Shown: positions 18,281 to 28,801 of the stretch, piece after piece | Position numbering within the stretch: position 1 is the stretch's first letter | Layout: the number at the start of each line of letters is the position of its first letter | NCBI RefSeq assembly: GCF_002150035.1 | Contig: NZ_NETS01000008.1 | Location: 186,001-250,000 of the forward strand | Direction: 5' to 3' | DNA length: 64,000 nt | Origin: Leptospira venezuelensis | GTDB lineage: Bacteria > Spirochaetota > Leptospiria > Leptospirales > Leptospiraceae | Translations under genes and position numbers: made by a program | The notes under the pieces: generated by a model | Database searches by the model: none | What the model was told of the DNA's origin: nothing | The model's input: only the letters and a program-made list of their open reading frames with translations

Positions 18281-20236
18281 ATGATTAAAAGACTGCCTGC
18301 AAACCTTAAGATAATTATATTTTACTCTTTTTGTTTTTTTGTCCTTCTAATCATTTTTAGATTTGCTCTGCTGTTTATCTATTTGTCGAAATTGGGTAAT
18401 TCCCCGATTAGCGAAGTGATTATTTCCTTTTTGATTGGAGTACGTTTCGATCTATGTGTGATCTCCATAGTTGTCGGATTATCTTGGATCTTATCTTCTT
18501 TTCATTATCCAAACCGTTGGACAGTCTACAGATACATTTGGGGAATCCTACCAATTCCATTATTCTTATGGATGACTGGTCATTTGATCGGTGACACCAT
18601 CTATTTCGGAGAAGCGGACAAACATCTGGGTTACGAAGGATTTGTTTTCTTAGGAAAAGATCTACTGATATTGATAGAAGCCGGAATTAAGAACGATACA
18701 TTAACAGTAGTTTTGGGATTGATCGGGATATTCACAGGACTTCCTGCGTTAATTTACCTTTTTATAAAGCATAATGGCTACCAATACTCACCTGAAAATA
18801 GGAACAAAGAATTAGTACAGATCCCGATCGCTATTATCTTATTACTTTTTCTTTTTCGAGGAGGTCTACAAGCCAGGCCTTTACGATCCACAGAGGCAAT
18901 CCATTCTGAAAATCCTTTCTTAAACCAACTCCCCTTAAACGGAGTATTCACAACGATTATGGATCTAAAATCCAAATCAATTCTTCCTGAACTGCAAATG
19001 TCTAAAGAGGAATCAATTCGGATCGTACAGCAAGAAATCGATTATCCAGGTGCAAAATTTATAGATCCCGAATATCCAATTTTAAGAGAAACCTCAGAAA
19101 CCAGAAAGGATACTCCTCCAAATATAGTTCTCATTCTATTGGAAAGCTGGACAGGGAAATTTCTGAAGCCGAACGGAGATGGTATCGTTGGGGGAAAAGA
19201 ACTTGCTCCTAATTTTAATTCTCTAGCAAAAGAGGGCAGATATTTTTCTAGATTTTTTGCAACCGGAGGAAGGACAGTAAATGGACTCATGTCTGTTCTT
19301 ACAGGTATTCCGGATCGTCCAGGCATCACAGTAGTACGAACGCATCAGGTTTTAGGAAATTTTGGAGGCCTCGGATCTATACTAAAAACCCTAGGATATT
19401 CTACATATTTCGTGCACGGAGGCGATGTAGGATTTGATAATATGAGTTTTCTTTTTCCTCATTGGGGTTTCGATACAATCATAGGAAAAGAAGAAATCGA
19501 AAAAACGGGAAAATATAAATCAGGTGCCTGGGGATTTTATGACGGAGATGTATTAGAAGAACTGCATGAAACCATCTCAAAAGCGAAACAACCTTTTGCA
19601 GTAGTCAGCTTAACTCTAACCACTCATTATCCTTATCAAGTTCCAGAAACAGGACAAAATCCTTTTCCGGAAACCATGAAGGATTCTGATTATTTCAATA
19701 CCTATGCGTATTCGGACGAGTCTATAGGGAAATTTATGGAGAAGGCGAAGAAGTCCCCCTATTTCCAAAACACTATCTTTATATTTGTAGCAGATCATAC
19801 ACACCATCGAGATTTAAATCCATTCGAAGATCGTAATATTCCACTTTTAATCTATTCTCCTAAATATGTTAAGTCAGGATTGGATCCTAAACTTTCGTCT
19901 CAATTAGATGTGATCCCAACTATCTTAGGACTTGTTGGCAAGAAAGTAAAATTTTCTTCCTTTGGTAAGGATCTACTTTCTAATTCGCCAGTGCCCCAAG
20001 ACAACGGTTCTTATTTTGCGTTTTCCAGTGTGATTGGTTGGATTGAGAACGAATATGCTCTTTATAGATCCACAGAAGGTGAACTCAGAGAGGCTTATCC
20101 AATGCCTTGGAATATAAACAAATCCAAGTGTGTTTCTATGAAGGAAACCTGCGATGAATATGAACGAAAGGCAAAAGCGTTTTTAAACCTAAGTTATGAG
20201 CTTCTGAATACAAATCGGATCTTCCCAGAGAAATAA
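18281..20236 (+). CDS. membrane sulfatase / LTA synthase-family phosphoethanolamine or glycerophosphate transferase-like protein
   Basis: A 651-residue protein with about five N-terminal membrane spans (for example IIIFYSFCFFVLLIIFRFAL) to about residue 190 and an extracytoplasmic alkaline-phosphatase-fold sulfatase domain from about 280. Visible active-site elements are VLILLESWTG (metal Glu), the Thr nucleophile region GGRTVNGLMSVLTGIP, LTTHYPY and ADHTHH. That matches the LtaS/MdoB group, which transfers phospho-alcohols from phospholipids onto envelope glycans or lipids. ATG 18281 is preferred to the overlapping TTG 18275. Operon linkage to feoB suggests common regulation; the substrate is unknown. 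Confidence 0.85.
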   Translation: MIKRLPANLKIIIFYSFCFFVLLIIFRFALLFIYLSKLGNSPISEVIISFLIGVRFDLCVISIVVGLSWILSSFHYPNRWTVYRYIWGILPIPLFLWMTGHLIGDTIYFGEADKHLGYEGFVFLGKDLLILIEAGIKNDTLTVVLGLIGIFTGLPALIYLFIKHNGYQYSPENRNKELVQIPIAIILLLFLFRGGLQARPLRSTEAIHSENPFLNQLPLNGVFTTIMDLKSKSILPELQMSKEESIRIVQQEIDYPGAKFIDPEYPILRETSETRKDTPPNIVLILLESWTGKFLKPNGDGIVGGKELAPNFNSLAKEGRYFSRFFATGGRTVNGLMSVLTGIPDRPGITVVRTHQVLGNFGGLGSILKTLGYSTYFVHGGDVGFDNMSFLFPHWGFDTIIGKEEIEKTGKYKSGAWGFYDGDVLEELHETISKAKQPFAVVSLTLTTHYPYQVPETGQNPFPETMKDSDYFNTYAYSDESIGKFMEKAKKSPYFQNTIFIFVADHTHHRDLNPFEDRNIPLLIYSPKYVKSGLDPKLSSQLDVIPTILGLVGKKVKFSSFGKDLLSNSPVPQDNGSYFAFSSVIGWIENEYALYRSTEGELREAYPMPWNINKSKCVSMKETCDEYERKAKAFLNLSYELLNTNRIFPEK

Positions 20237-20253
20237 GGTTTGGCGAAAGATCT

Positions 20254-20274
20254 CCCCACCCTTCCTGGGTGGGG
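20254..20274 (+). terminator. GC-rich stem-loop after the feo operon
   Basis: CCCCACCC (20254-20261) and GGGTGGGG (20267-20274) form a perfect 8-bp stem with a TTCCT loop, 18 bases after the sulfatase stop. No T tract follows, so it may be a transcript-end stabiliser or weak terminator. Confidence 0.5.
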
Positions 20275-20346
20275 GCCGGTGCGGTGGTACCTTCGCAACC
20301 CATCTCCTAAAATCGGAAATTTTTCCATCAATTTTCATAAAGACGG

Positions 20347-20366
20347 TTTGTAGGAGCTCCTACAAA
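20347..20366. repeat. 20-bp perfect palindrome TTTGTAGGAGCTCCTACAAA
   Basis: A perfect dyad in the 252-bp gap before the NeuB-family gene. Related cores occur at 38745-38757 (GTCGGAGTTCCTA) and 38798-38811 (GTTGGAGTTCCGAC), also between genes. This fits a dispersed short palindromic repeat family rather than a local operator. Confidence 0.6.
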
Positions 20367-20456
20367 TATTTCCTTTTTAATTTCTTGCCTTCTCACCCAA
20401 CATGAATTCCGAGAGAAATCCTTCCCTTTCCGGCCGGGTTTACCGATCCTAGTCTT

Positions 20457-20471
20457 AAGGGTATCACCCTT
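20457..20471 (+). promoter_or_regulatory. attenuator-like hairpin before the NeuB-family gene
   Basis: AAGGGT-ATC-ACCCTT forms a 6-bp stem with a 3-base loop, followed by TTATTTC and then the Shine-Dalgarno AGGAG of the next gene (ATG 20489). Its position suggests leader termination or control, but the stem is short. Confidence 0.3.
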
Positions 20472-20488
20472 TTATTTCAGGAGAAAGA

Positions 20489-21502
20489 ATGTCTTTTTCG
20501 AAAAGTTTTCGTTTGGAAGAAAAATGGGAGATCGGTCCGGATTCTTCTCCCTTTATAATTGCTGAGATCGGATTGAACCATAATGCAGATCTGGAATTAG
20601 GAAAGAAAACGATACAGGCTGCGAAGCAAGCGGGAGCGAACGCAGTAAAATTCCAAAGCTATACGACTGAAAATTTTTTAGACATTAAAAATCCAAAGGC
20701 AAAAGTCCTGGTGGATATTTTCCAGACTTACGAACTTTCCGAGAAACTACATATTGAATTCCAAAAAACTGCAAAAGAAGAAGGCCTCTTCTTTTTCTCT
20801 ACTCCTTTGGATACAGGAAGTGTCGACCTTTTAGTGAACTTAGGAGTGAAAGCTCTTAAGATCGCGAGCGGAGATATTGTGAACAAACAACTTCTTCAAA
20901 AATGCGCAAGCACTGGACTACCTTTATTTTTATCCACCGGAGCCGCAGAAGGTTTTGAAGTCATTCGCGCGTTAGAATATTTGGAATCCGAAAAAGTTAA
21001 AGATCTTGTGTTATTCCATTGTGTTTCGCTTTACCCTACTCCTCCTGAAAATGCAAATTTACAAACCTTGGAATATTATAAAAATATCTTCAATGGTCCT
21101 CTAGGTTTTTCAGACCATACTGCCGGAAGCCTCGCAGGAGCATTGGCAGTTTCTCTCGGTGCATGTGTTTTAGAAAAACATTTTACTTTAGATAAAACAC
21201 TTCCCGGTCCAGATCATACAATCTCCGTAGATCCTTCTGAGCTCAAATCCTATGTAGAAAATGCAAAACTTGCATTTCAAATGAGAGGAGAAAAGAAGAA
21301 GGTAGTACAACCTCAGGAAGCAGGTGGAAGATTTTTTGGAAGAAGAGGAATTTACTCTGATCGAAATGGAAATCCTATCTCACTTCGCCCGGACCTGAGC
21401 CAAGAAGATAAAAGATATTTTGATTCATGGAAGTTAGATGAGGCAAATTCCATCGTCAAAGAAGGTAAAGGACCGAAACCAGGAGAATCTTTCTCAGCTT
21501 AA
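20489..21502 (+). CDS. N-acetylneuraminate synthase (NeuB/SpsE) family protein
   Basis: A 337-residue TIM-barrel enzyme of the sialic-acid-synthase family, which condenses phosphoenolpyruvate with a hexosamine. The N-terminus FIIAEIGLNHNADLELGKK, NAVKFQSYTTENF, KIASGDIVNKQLL, STGAAEG, HCVSLYPTPPENANL, GFSDHTAG and EKHFTLDKTLPGPDH are the usual NeuB blocks, covering about residues 20-255. After about 275 the C-terminal antifreeze-like (SAF) domain is short and atypical (RRGIYSDRNGNPISLRPDLS). Shine-Dalgarno AGGAG supports the start. No other sialic-acid genes are nearby, so the product could be neuraminate, legionaminate or another nonulosonate. Confidence 0.85.
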   Translation: MSFSKSFRLEEKWEIGPDSSPFIIAEIGLNHNADLELGKKTIQAAKQAGANAVKFQSYTTENFLDIKNPKAKVLVDIFQTYELSEKLHIEFQKTAKEEGLFFFSTPLDTGSVDLLVNLGVKALKIASGDIVNKQLLQKCASTGLPLFLSTGAAEGFEVIRALEYLESEKVKDLVLFHCVSLYPTPPENANLQTLEYYKNIFNGPLGFSDHTAGSLAGALAVSLGACVLEKHFTLDKTLPGPDHTISVDPSELKSYVENAKLAFQMRGEKKKVVQPQEAGGRFFGRRGIYSDRNGNPISLRPDLSQEDKRYFDSWKLDEANSIVKEGKGPKPGESFSA

Positions 21503-21503
21503 T

Positions 21504-22610
21504 ATGATCCGAAAAATCTGTCTTTTATTTACAGCGCTTTCTTTCGGTATATCTGCAGCTCCCAAGTCCTATGGGTCTCTTGGTTCCGAAGTAGATTTTT
21601 TGGATTTCGGAAAAGTCACAGTGGCGCCCTTTTCTTATTCGGTATCCTCTTCTTACGATGAAGAATACGGTGCATTCAATCTATTCGATTCAAATCCTAA
21701 ATCTTATTGGTATTCTTCCGGAGAGAATAAACCGGAGTGGATCATAGTAGATTTCGGTTCTAAAAGACTGATCAATTCAGTAGAAGTACTAGTTCCTATG
21801 TTTCGAGGCAAAAGGGCAACTGAGGAATACGAGATACAAGTCCTTCACCAAGAAAACTGGAAAACTATTTTTAGAAATGATAAAGTAGATTTAGTCAATC
21901 ATCACAATATTCCTCCAATCGATGCATCCATTCTAAGATTATATTTTCCTAAAAAAGAAGAAAAGAGTATTGTAATCGGCGAATTTAAGATCTTATTAAA
22001 TGGAACAGTCTTAAACTCCGTATCCAGCCGATTTACCGGATATCAATATCCGGTTCCGGATGGACTTCTTCCTGAAAAAGATTACCAGCTTCCGGGAGCA
22101 CCCAGAGAATATAGGAACGGAATCCACAAAGGATTAGATATTTATTATAAACGAGAGAAGATAGGACCACCTAGGCGTCTGACCTTCGAGGATGTATTGG
22201 TTTCCCCGGCGGACGGAACGATCATACGCGCGGATCTGGATTATTCTCCCATGACACTTTCTGAATTCCAAAAATATTCTGCATTAGCCCAGAAAAACGG
22301 AGTTACTTATGTGGAGAAAGATTTTGGGGGCAGACAGGTTTGGATCGATCACGGGAATGGGGTCATGACCTCTTTCAATCATCTTTCTTCGATCAAAAGA
22401 TGGATCAAACCTGGTGCAAAAGTAAAATCCGGAGAAGAGATCGGTAACGTAGGAAATTCAGGTCTGATGGGAGAAGCAAAAGGAAACGATGAAAACATCC
22501 ATTTGCATTTTGAGATCTGGGTAGACGGAGAATATTTAGGTGCAGGAGTTCCTACCAACCAGATCAGGAAGTTACTTCAGTTTTTCTTCTCTAAATCGAA
22601 TTTGAATTAA
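21504..22610 (+). CDS. secreted M23-family peptidase with discoidin-like N-terminal domain
   Basis: A 368-residue protein starting MIRKICLLFTALSFGISAAP, a signal peptide with likely cleavage after ISA. An in-frame start further upstream would lie inside the previous gene. Residues of about 40-165 resemble an F5/8-type (discoidin) fold: FDSNPKSYWYSSG, WIIVDFGSKRLINSVEVLVP. The C-terminal LytM/M23 zinc peptidase has HKGLDIYY (HxxxD), WIDHGNGVMTSFNHLSSI and HLHFEIWVDG. M23 enzymes cut peptidoglycan cross-bridges in the periplasm. The start is one base after the NeuB-family stop, implying a two-gene operon. Confidence 0.88.
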   Translation: MIRKICLLFTALSFGISAAPKSYGSLGSEVDFLDFGKVTVAPFSYSVSSSYDEEYGAFNLFDSNPKSYWYSSGENKPEWIIVDFGSKRLINSVEVLVPMFRGKRATEEYEIQVLHQENWKTIFRNDKVDLVNHHNIPPIDASILRLYFPKKEEKSIVIGEFKILLNGTVLNSVSSRFTGYQYPVPDGLLPEKDYQLPGAPREYRNGIHKGLDIYYKREKIGPPRRLTFEDVLVSPADGTIIRADLDYSPMTLSEFQKYSALAQKNGVTYVEKDFGGRQVWIDHGNGVMTSFNHLSSIKRWIKPGAKVKSGEEIGNVGNSGLMGEAKGNDENIHLHFEIWVDGEYLGAGVPTNQIRKLLQFFFSKSNLN

Positions 22611-22672
22611 AGCTCATTTCGCACGGAGAGGTGAAGACACGAATTCCGGTAAACCGGCTGATCCGCTTATTA

Positions 22673-23164
22673 TCACCGAAGCTCGGCGATACATTTATTC
22701 TTCATATTGTTATCACGAATACGATAGCAATAATTTGAACGTTTTTCGACCCGAGCCCTGCACAGGTTTTTCTCATCTTCATTGTGAATGCGAGAACAAT
22801 GACTCGAACTCTCTTCGGTTTGAGCTAAACACATGTTCTTTGTATCATTATCACGTATAGAGTAACATTTGCTTGCGTTTGTCCCAACTAAGCCTAAACA
22901 TTCATTCTTCATATCATTATCTCGAATACGACTGCAATAGCTTGAACTTTTCTCAACCCGAGCCCTGCACAAATTTTTCTGATCATCATTACGAATACGA
23001 GAGCAATAACTCGAACTTTCTTCGGCTTGAGCCAAACACATATTCTTTAAATCATTATCACGTACAGAGTAACATTTGCTTGAACTTTGTGCATTAAGAT
23101 GGATTGACAAGGTCACAAGAATTATACTAATTAAAATAAGATAAAAACTTTTATAATAATTCAT
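22673..23164 (-). CDS. secreted Cys-rich protein of six 23-residue repeats
   Basis: From ATG 23164 (MNYYKSFYLILISIILVTLS) the protein has 163 residues with a signal peptide ending near LNA. The mature part is six tandem units of 23 residues, each Cys-X11-Cys followed by ten residues, of the form CxxIRDNDxKNxC. Units 1-3 correspond one by one to units 4-6 (CLAQAEESSSY with CLAQTEESSSH; CRARVEKSSSY with CRARVEKRSNY), so a 69-residue, 207-bp trimer was duplicated. All 12 cysteines fall in the repeats, suggesting disulfide-linked modules in the periplasm or cell surface. No family is recognised. It lies 24 bp after the DUF4349 gene. Confidence 0.7.
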   Translation of the reverse strand: MNYYKSFYLILISIILVTLSIHLNAQSSSKCYSVRDNDLKNMCLAQAEESSSYCSRIRNDDQKNLCRARVEKSSSYCSRIRDNDMKNECLGLVGTNASKCYSIRDNDTKNMCLAQTEESSSHCSRIHNEDEKNLCRARVEKRSNYCYRIRDNNMKNKCIAELR

Positions 23165-23188
23165 AGAATCAATGGACCTTATCAAATT

Positions 23189-24070
23189 TTACAACATACC
23201 CTTCGTTCTCAAATAACCTAATATTTTTGTTCCGAAAAACCAAGTGATCCATCCGCCTACTGCTGCGAAAGCGTAGAGGAAAGAGAATAATAATCCGTAT
23301 TTGATAGTCCACTCTAAGGATATTTTACACTTCTTTAAAAAAGTAATAAATCCTCCAGCGACTGCACCTGTTTCTTTTAAGGTAAATTTGATCGTACAAA
23401 ATTCATTCTCCTGATCGAATTCACCTAACTTCACTCCTAAGTCTTGGATCTTACCTTCTATCTCTAAAATTTCTTTTTCTAGAGAGATCAATTCTTCTAT
23501 TTTACCGTTTCTTCCTTTTAAACTCAAGAGTCCTGCTTTGGATTTCTCTAAGGAGATTCTAGTCGCTGTGATATTTTTGTATTCGTTTGTTTTATCTGTC
23601 TTATTCACGGAGATGGAATCGATGGTTCCGATCGTCTGAATGGATTCCACCATAGAATCGAACTTATCTGGATTCACACCGATTCCTAATTGCAAAGTTC
23701 TTTTACCAGCTAACCCTGACCTTTGTTCGTATTGGATCACACCTTTCGCGTCTTCTACCATCTTACGGGTTTTCTTTTCATTTTCATCAAACTCAGAAGT
23801 TCTGGAAGAAACCGCAGCTACCTTCTCATATTTTTGGGAAGAAGCAGAAATTGGAGCCTTATCTTGGGAAGCATAGAACTTTTCAGATGCATAGTTCTTA
23901 CGTCCATAATCGAAGTTGATAGAGGAACCTTGTTCTTGGTTTACAATATTTGTTTCTGGACCGACTGCATAACTGTAGATAAGCCTGATTATAAATAAAA
24001 ATGCGAAAATCCCCGCAAATACGAGAGAAAACTTTTTAACAAATTTAGAAACACTGCTGAATTGTTCCAT
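23189..24070 (-). CDS. DUF4349 membrane protein
   Basis: A 293-residue protein with one N-terminal span (LVFAGIFAFLFIIRLIYSYA, about 14-33) and one C-terminal span (about 255-280), placing the middle outside the cytoplasm. The middle contains GKRTLQLGIGVNPDKFDSMV and a coiled coil (SLEKEILEIEGKIQDLGVKL) typical of DUF4349, a family often lipidated or anchored and of unknown function. AGGG sits five bases before ATG. It is in line with the upstream methyltransferase and the downstream Cys-rich gene. Confidence 0.8.
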   Translation of the reverse strand: MEQFSSVSKFVKKFSLVFAGIFAFLFIIRLIYSYAVGPETNIVNQEQGSSINFDYGRKNYASEKFYASQDKAPISASSQKYEKVAAVSSRTSEFDENEKKTRKMVEDAKGVIQYEQRSGLAGKRTLQLGIGVNPDKFDSMVESIQTIGTIDSISVNKTDKTNEYKNITATRISLEKSKAGLLSLKGRNGKIEELISLEKEILEIEGKIQDLGVKLGEFDQENEFCTIKFTLKETGAVAGGFITFLKKCKISLEWTIKYGLLFSFLYAFAAVGGWITWFFGTKILGYLRTKGML

Positions 24071-24100
24071 CCTACCCTACTTTTTGGCCGAAAGATTGAT

Positions 24101-24841
24101 TTATTGGACCCTTGCTGCTTCGGATCTGATCCGTTGCAATAGATCTGATTCAACAAGATTTCCATTATGAAGGCATTTTTTATAATACGAATTTCGGATA
24201 TGCACCCGCTCTTCATCCGTTAAAGCCCAATTTGGGACTTCTTTTCTGAGCCTAAAAGCTAAATGAGAGAGTACAATCGCCACAGTTACTGAAATATTAT
24301 AACTTTCTGTAAAACCGTACATGGGAAGTTTTAGGAACATGTCTGCTTCTCCCATAGAATAAGAAGATAATCCTTTTTCTTCCGATCCGAATAATATTGC
24401 GCTAGGTTTATCCAATGGTAAAGTATCTAGTTCGTAAGAATTTTCTACTATATGAGGAGAAGTTGCCACGATCCTGTATCCCTTCTCCCTTAAACCGCTT
24501 ATACATTGTCTAGTATTATCATAATTAGGTTTTTGGTATTTATGAATCTGGATCCATTTTTGAGCGCCTAGAGAGATACCTTCATTCGGTTTATAAGAGT
24601 TTCTATTTTCGACAACATGGATCTCGGTTAGGCCTAAACATTCAGAAGTTCGTACGGGAGCGCTAGCATTATAAGGTTGGAATATATCCTCCATTACAAT
24701 TGTTAAGTACTTTGTACGAAAAGAAGCAACTTCATGGATCTTCGAAACCTTCTCCGCTGATATTAAAGTTTTAAAATATTCTTCTAAACGTTTTGCTTCC
24801 TCTAGATTTATAAAATTTGAATGTTCTTGAGTGAGTTTCAT
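24101..24841 (-). CDS. TrmH-family (SPOUT) RNA 2'-O-methyltransferase
   Basis: About 246 residues from ATG 24841; a TTG two codons earlier is possible. The C-terminal half shows the SpoU knot: a strand YRIVATSPH, motif 2 KPSAILFGSEEKGLS, and motif 3 LPMYGFTESYNISVTVAIVL, where the usual S-L-N is S-Y-N. Family members use S-adenosylmethionine to methylate ribose in tRNA or rRNA. The shape resembles tRNA Gm18 methyltransferase TrmH, but the target is not certain. It is the first gene of a three-gene minus-strand group. Confidence 0.82.
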   Translation of the reverse strand: MKLTQEHSNFINLEEAKRLEEYFKTLISAEKVSKIHEVASFRTKYLTIVMEDIFQPYNASAPVRTSECLGLTEIHVVENRNSYKPNEGISLGAQKWIQIHKYQKPNYDNTRQCISGLREKGYRIVATSPHIVENSYELDTLPLDKPSAILFGSEEKGLSSYSMGEADMFLKLPMYGFTESYNISVTVAIVLSHLAFRLRKEVPNWALTDEERVHIRNSYYKKCLHNGNLVESDLLQRIRSEAARVQ

Positions 24842-25027
24842 GTTCAAAATGTTTTAATTCCTAGACAATTTCTGAGTGAAAATCGGAAGCGGCAACAATT
24901 ACACTAAACATTGATATAGTAATTATGTACAACAAGATTTATTTTTTGCTTCGAGGCAGTTTCCAAAAGAGTTAATATAAAAAATCGTGAGAAAATAAAA
25001 AAATTCTAAAGTTTTTTTAAAAAGGGA

Positions 25028-25055
25028 TTGTACTTTGTTTCCGAAAATCTATTAT
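25028..25055 (+). promoter_or_regulatory. candidate sigma-70 promoter of the fliF cluster
   Basis: TTGTAC (25028-25033), a 16-base spacer, and TATTAT (25050-25055) lie about 30 bases before the fliF ATG at 25086, which has AAGG close upstream. It is the best promoter-like pair in the gap, which is AT-rich otherwise. Not experimentally supported. Confidence 0.4.
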
Positions 25056-25085
25056 GTCCCCTATCTTGTCCGGTGGTGAAGGAAA

Positions 25086-26785
<1,700 letters not shown>

Positions 26786-26786
<1 letters not shown>

Positions 26787-27754
26787 TGAGTATCCTGTCC
26801 GGAAAAAGAAACCGGGCGGGACAGCTCCTCCGAATCCTGGGGGAGCATCTTCCCCCGGAAGTGTTTCGCCATCTTGGCCCTCAGGACACGTCGAAACTTT
26901 TAGAAAGTTTTCACAAGTCCGGCAAGATAGAAGCAAAACAAGAAAGAGAACTTTTAGGCTCCTTCTTAGAAGGACTATCCACAGTCCCAAAAGAAGGAAT
27001 CGATCGAGACACCTTGGCTCTTATCCAAGAACTCGAAACTATTCTGAAAGAAGATTTGGTTTCCGAACCGGAATGGTCCGAAGAACTCAAATCCTATACC
27101 AAGGAAGAACTTTCCAAAATCGTAGCGGGAGAGTCAGCAGACAGAATCGCGCTTATCTTCTGCTACGCGGATCCGGATACTTCTGCCAGGGTATTGGAAG
27201 AATTTCCGGAGGAAACCCAGGAGGAGATCCTACTATCCATCCGGAATTTGGATCTTTCCTCTGCTGGACTTTTGGACTCTTTGGAGAGGTTTTTACGCTT
27301 CAAGAAAGAAGTTCTAAAATCCCCTCAATCTGGAGTTCCTACCAGGGACAAGGGTGGCAAAAGAGCCGCAGAACTTTTAGGTAAATTGGACCCCCAAGAT
27401 TCTCAGAAATTATTCGCAAGGATACGCGAAAAGAGCCAGTCGTTTGCCGAAAATATAAATAAGCATTTCTTCCGAATGGAAGACCTGATGGATCTGAGCC
27501 GAGAAGCCCTAAACAAGTTTATGTCGGAACTCCATCCAATCGTAACCGCAACTGCCTTTAAGGGCACGGAACCGGAAACGAAGCAGGTTTTATTGGAAAG
27601 GTTGGACCCATCTCTTGCCTACTCCATCCGATTGGAAGAAGATTCCATGGGCCCCGTTTCTCTTGCAGAGATTGAAACCGCCCAGAACGGACTACTTGAA
27701 ATTTTTAAGGAATCCGTAGAATCAGGAAGAATCAAGTTCCGGAGAAAGAACTAA
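26786..27754 (+). CDS. fliG: divergent flagellar rotor protein FliG
   Basis: At 322 residues, FliG-like in length and layout: N domain to about 100, middle domain to about 185, C domain with KHFFRMEDLMDLSREALNKF (226-245) and MGPVSLAEIETAQNGLLEIF. Sequence is far from the norm: the EHPQ motif of the middle domain reads ESAD (116-119), and the torque-helix consensus LLDDRxIQ reads MDLSREALNK. Spirochaetes carry more than one FliG, and this could be a paralogue with a structural role in the flagellar base rather than the stator-contacting rotor protein. Position between fliF and fliH supports its flagellar identity. Confidence 0.85.
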
Positions 27755-27755
27755 T

Positions 27756-28679
27756 ATGGCAAAACTAGTCTTCAAACCTATCCAGATCGCGGACATGCAG
27801 GATCAGGTAGAGCTGCAAATTCCGGACAAATATAAAAAATTTCATAGGGACGAAGACGCCGAAGAGTTCGAGGTCGACCAAGAAGGAAATATTATCGAGC
27901 AATACCAAGGTCCTTCTATTGAAGAGATCGAGGCGGAGCTTAACCGTTACAAAGAAGAAACGGAAGAAAATATCAAAACAATGCTCGAGGACTCCCGCCG
28001 TAAGTCGGAGGAAATCGAGGAAGAAGGTCGTAAAAAAGCCTTCCAAATGATCCAGGATTCTAAAGAGAAGATCAAACTCGAAGAGGATTCCGGCAAAGCC
28101 AAAGCGGAACAGATCTTGGAAAGAGCCAAGATGGAAGCCGAAAGAATGATCAAAGAAGCCGAGATGAAAACGGCTGAGATCGAACATGAGGCTTACTTAA
28201 AAGGATTCGAAGCTGGACGAGAAGTAGGTTTCAGAAAAGGCCAAGGGGAAGTCCGACGTCTAATCGACCGTCTCGGAACAATCGTAGGTAAAGCCATCGA
28301 TATCCGTGCAGAACTTATCCAGGCATCCGAAAAGCAGATGGTGGAGATGATCCTTATCATCGCTCGTAAGATCATCAAAGACGAGATCATCGAACGTAAA
28401 GAAATCGTACTCAATAATATTAGAGAAGCCTTGAAACGTATTAAGGACAGGGACCGTGTGGATATCCGAGTCAACTTTGCAGACTTAGAGATCACCACCG
28501 CTCACAAAGACGAACTTATCAAACTTATGGAGTCCCTTCGCAAGGTCAATATCTACGAAGACTCTCGCGTCGACAGAGGCGGGGTCATCATCGAAACAGA
28601 TGTTGGAGCAATCGATGCAAGGATCTCCACCCAGCTCAAAGAAATCGAAGAAGCAATTCGAAATGCGGAGCCGATCTAA
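27756..28679 (+). CDS. fliH: flagellar export ATPase regulator
   Basis: A 307-residue FliH/YscL-type stator of the export ATPase. The long N-terminal part is acidic and coiled (residues 60-150, repeating EEI and KAE heptads). The conserved C-terminal region includes GYFEAGREVGFRKGQGEV-like glycine-spaced GxxxG segments (KGFEAGREVGFRKGQ) and a VDIRVNFADL strand, ending in the GGVIIETDVGAIDARISTQL block. It starts one base after fliG. A terminator follows its stop, separating it from fliI. Confidence 0.93.
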   Translation: MAKLVFKPIQIADMQDQVELQIPDKYKKFHRDEDAEEFEVDQEGNIIEQYQGPSIEEIEAELNRYKEETEENIKTMLEDSRRKSEEIEEEGRKKAFQMIQDSKEKIKLEEDSGKAKAEQILERAKMEAERMIKEAEMKTAEIEHEAYLKGFEAGREVGFRKGQGEVRRLIDRLGTIVGKAIDIRAELIQASEKQMVEMILIIARKIIKDEIIERKEIVLNNIREALKRIKDRDRVDIRVNFADLEITTAHKDELIKLMESLRKVNIYEDSRVDRGGVIIETDVGAIDARISTQLKEIEEAIRNAEPI

Positions 28680-28709
28680 TACAACATTCACGTCCAAACT
28701 TAGTCTCCT

Positions 28710-28754
28710 ACCCGGCCGCCCTCACAGGCGGTCGGGTCAGGGGGGTTTTCTTTG
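28710..28754 (+). terminator. strong intrinsic terminator between fliH and fliI
   Basis: ACCCGGCCGCC (28710-28720) and GGCGGTCGGGT (28727-28737) pair over 11 bp with a single G-U, around a CTCACA loop. CAGGGGGG and TTTTCTTT follow. It should end much of the fliF-G-H transcript, so fliI probably has a separate promoter. Confidence 0.75.
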
Positions 28755-28772
28755 TAGGCACTTCGACATGCT

Positions 28773-28801
28773 TTGCTTTAATCTCATAAGTGACATAATT
28801 C
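28773..28801 (+). promoter_or_regulatory. candidate promoter of the fliI cluster
   Basis: TTGCTT (28773-28778), 17 bases, TAATTC (28796-28801), located after the terminator and about 75 bases before the fliI ATG. A second possible -35, TTGACT near 28824, is followed by a small CCGGG/CCCGG dyad. Either is only a guess from sequence. Confidence 0.3.

Noticed and set aside
22680..23090. Regular repeats that might be a CRISPR array
   Set aside because: The period is 69 bp, the repeats are coding and diverged, and there are no unique spacers or cas genes.
22873..23097. Antisense ORF over the Cys-repeat gene
   Set aside because: It mirrors the repeat units on the other strand and has no ribosome-binding site or family; the sense strand has a signal peptide and ordered cysteines.
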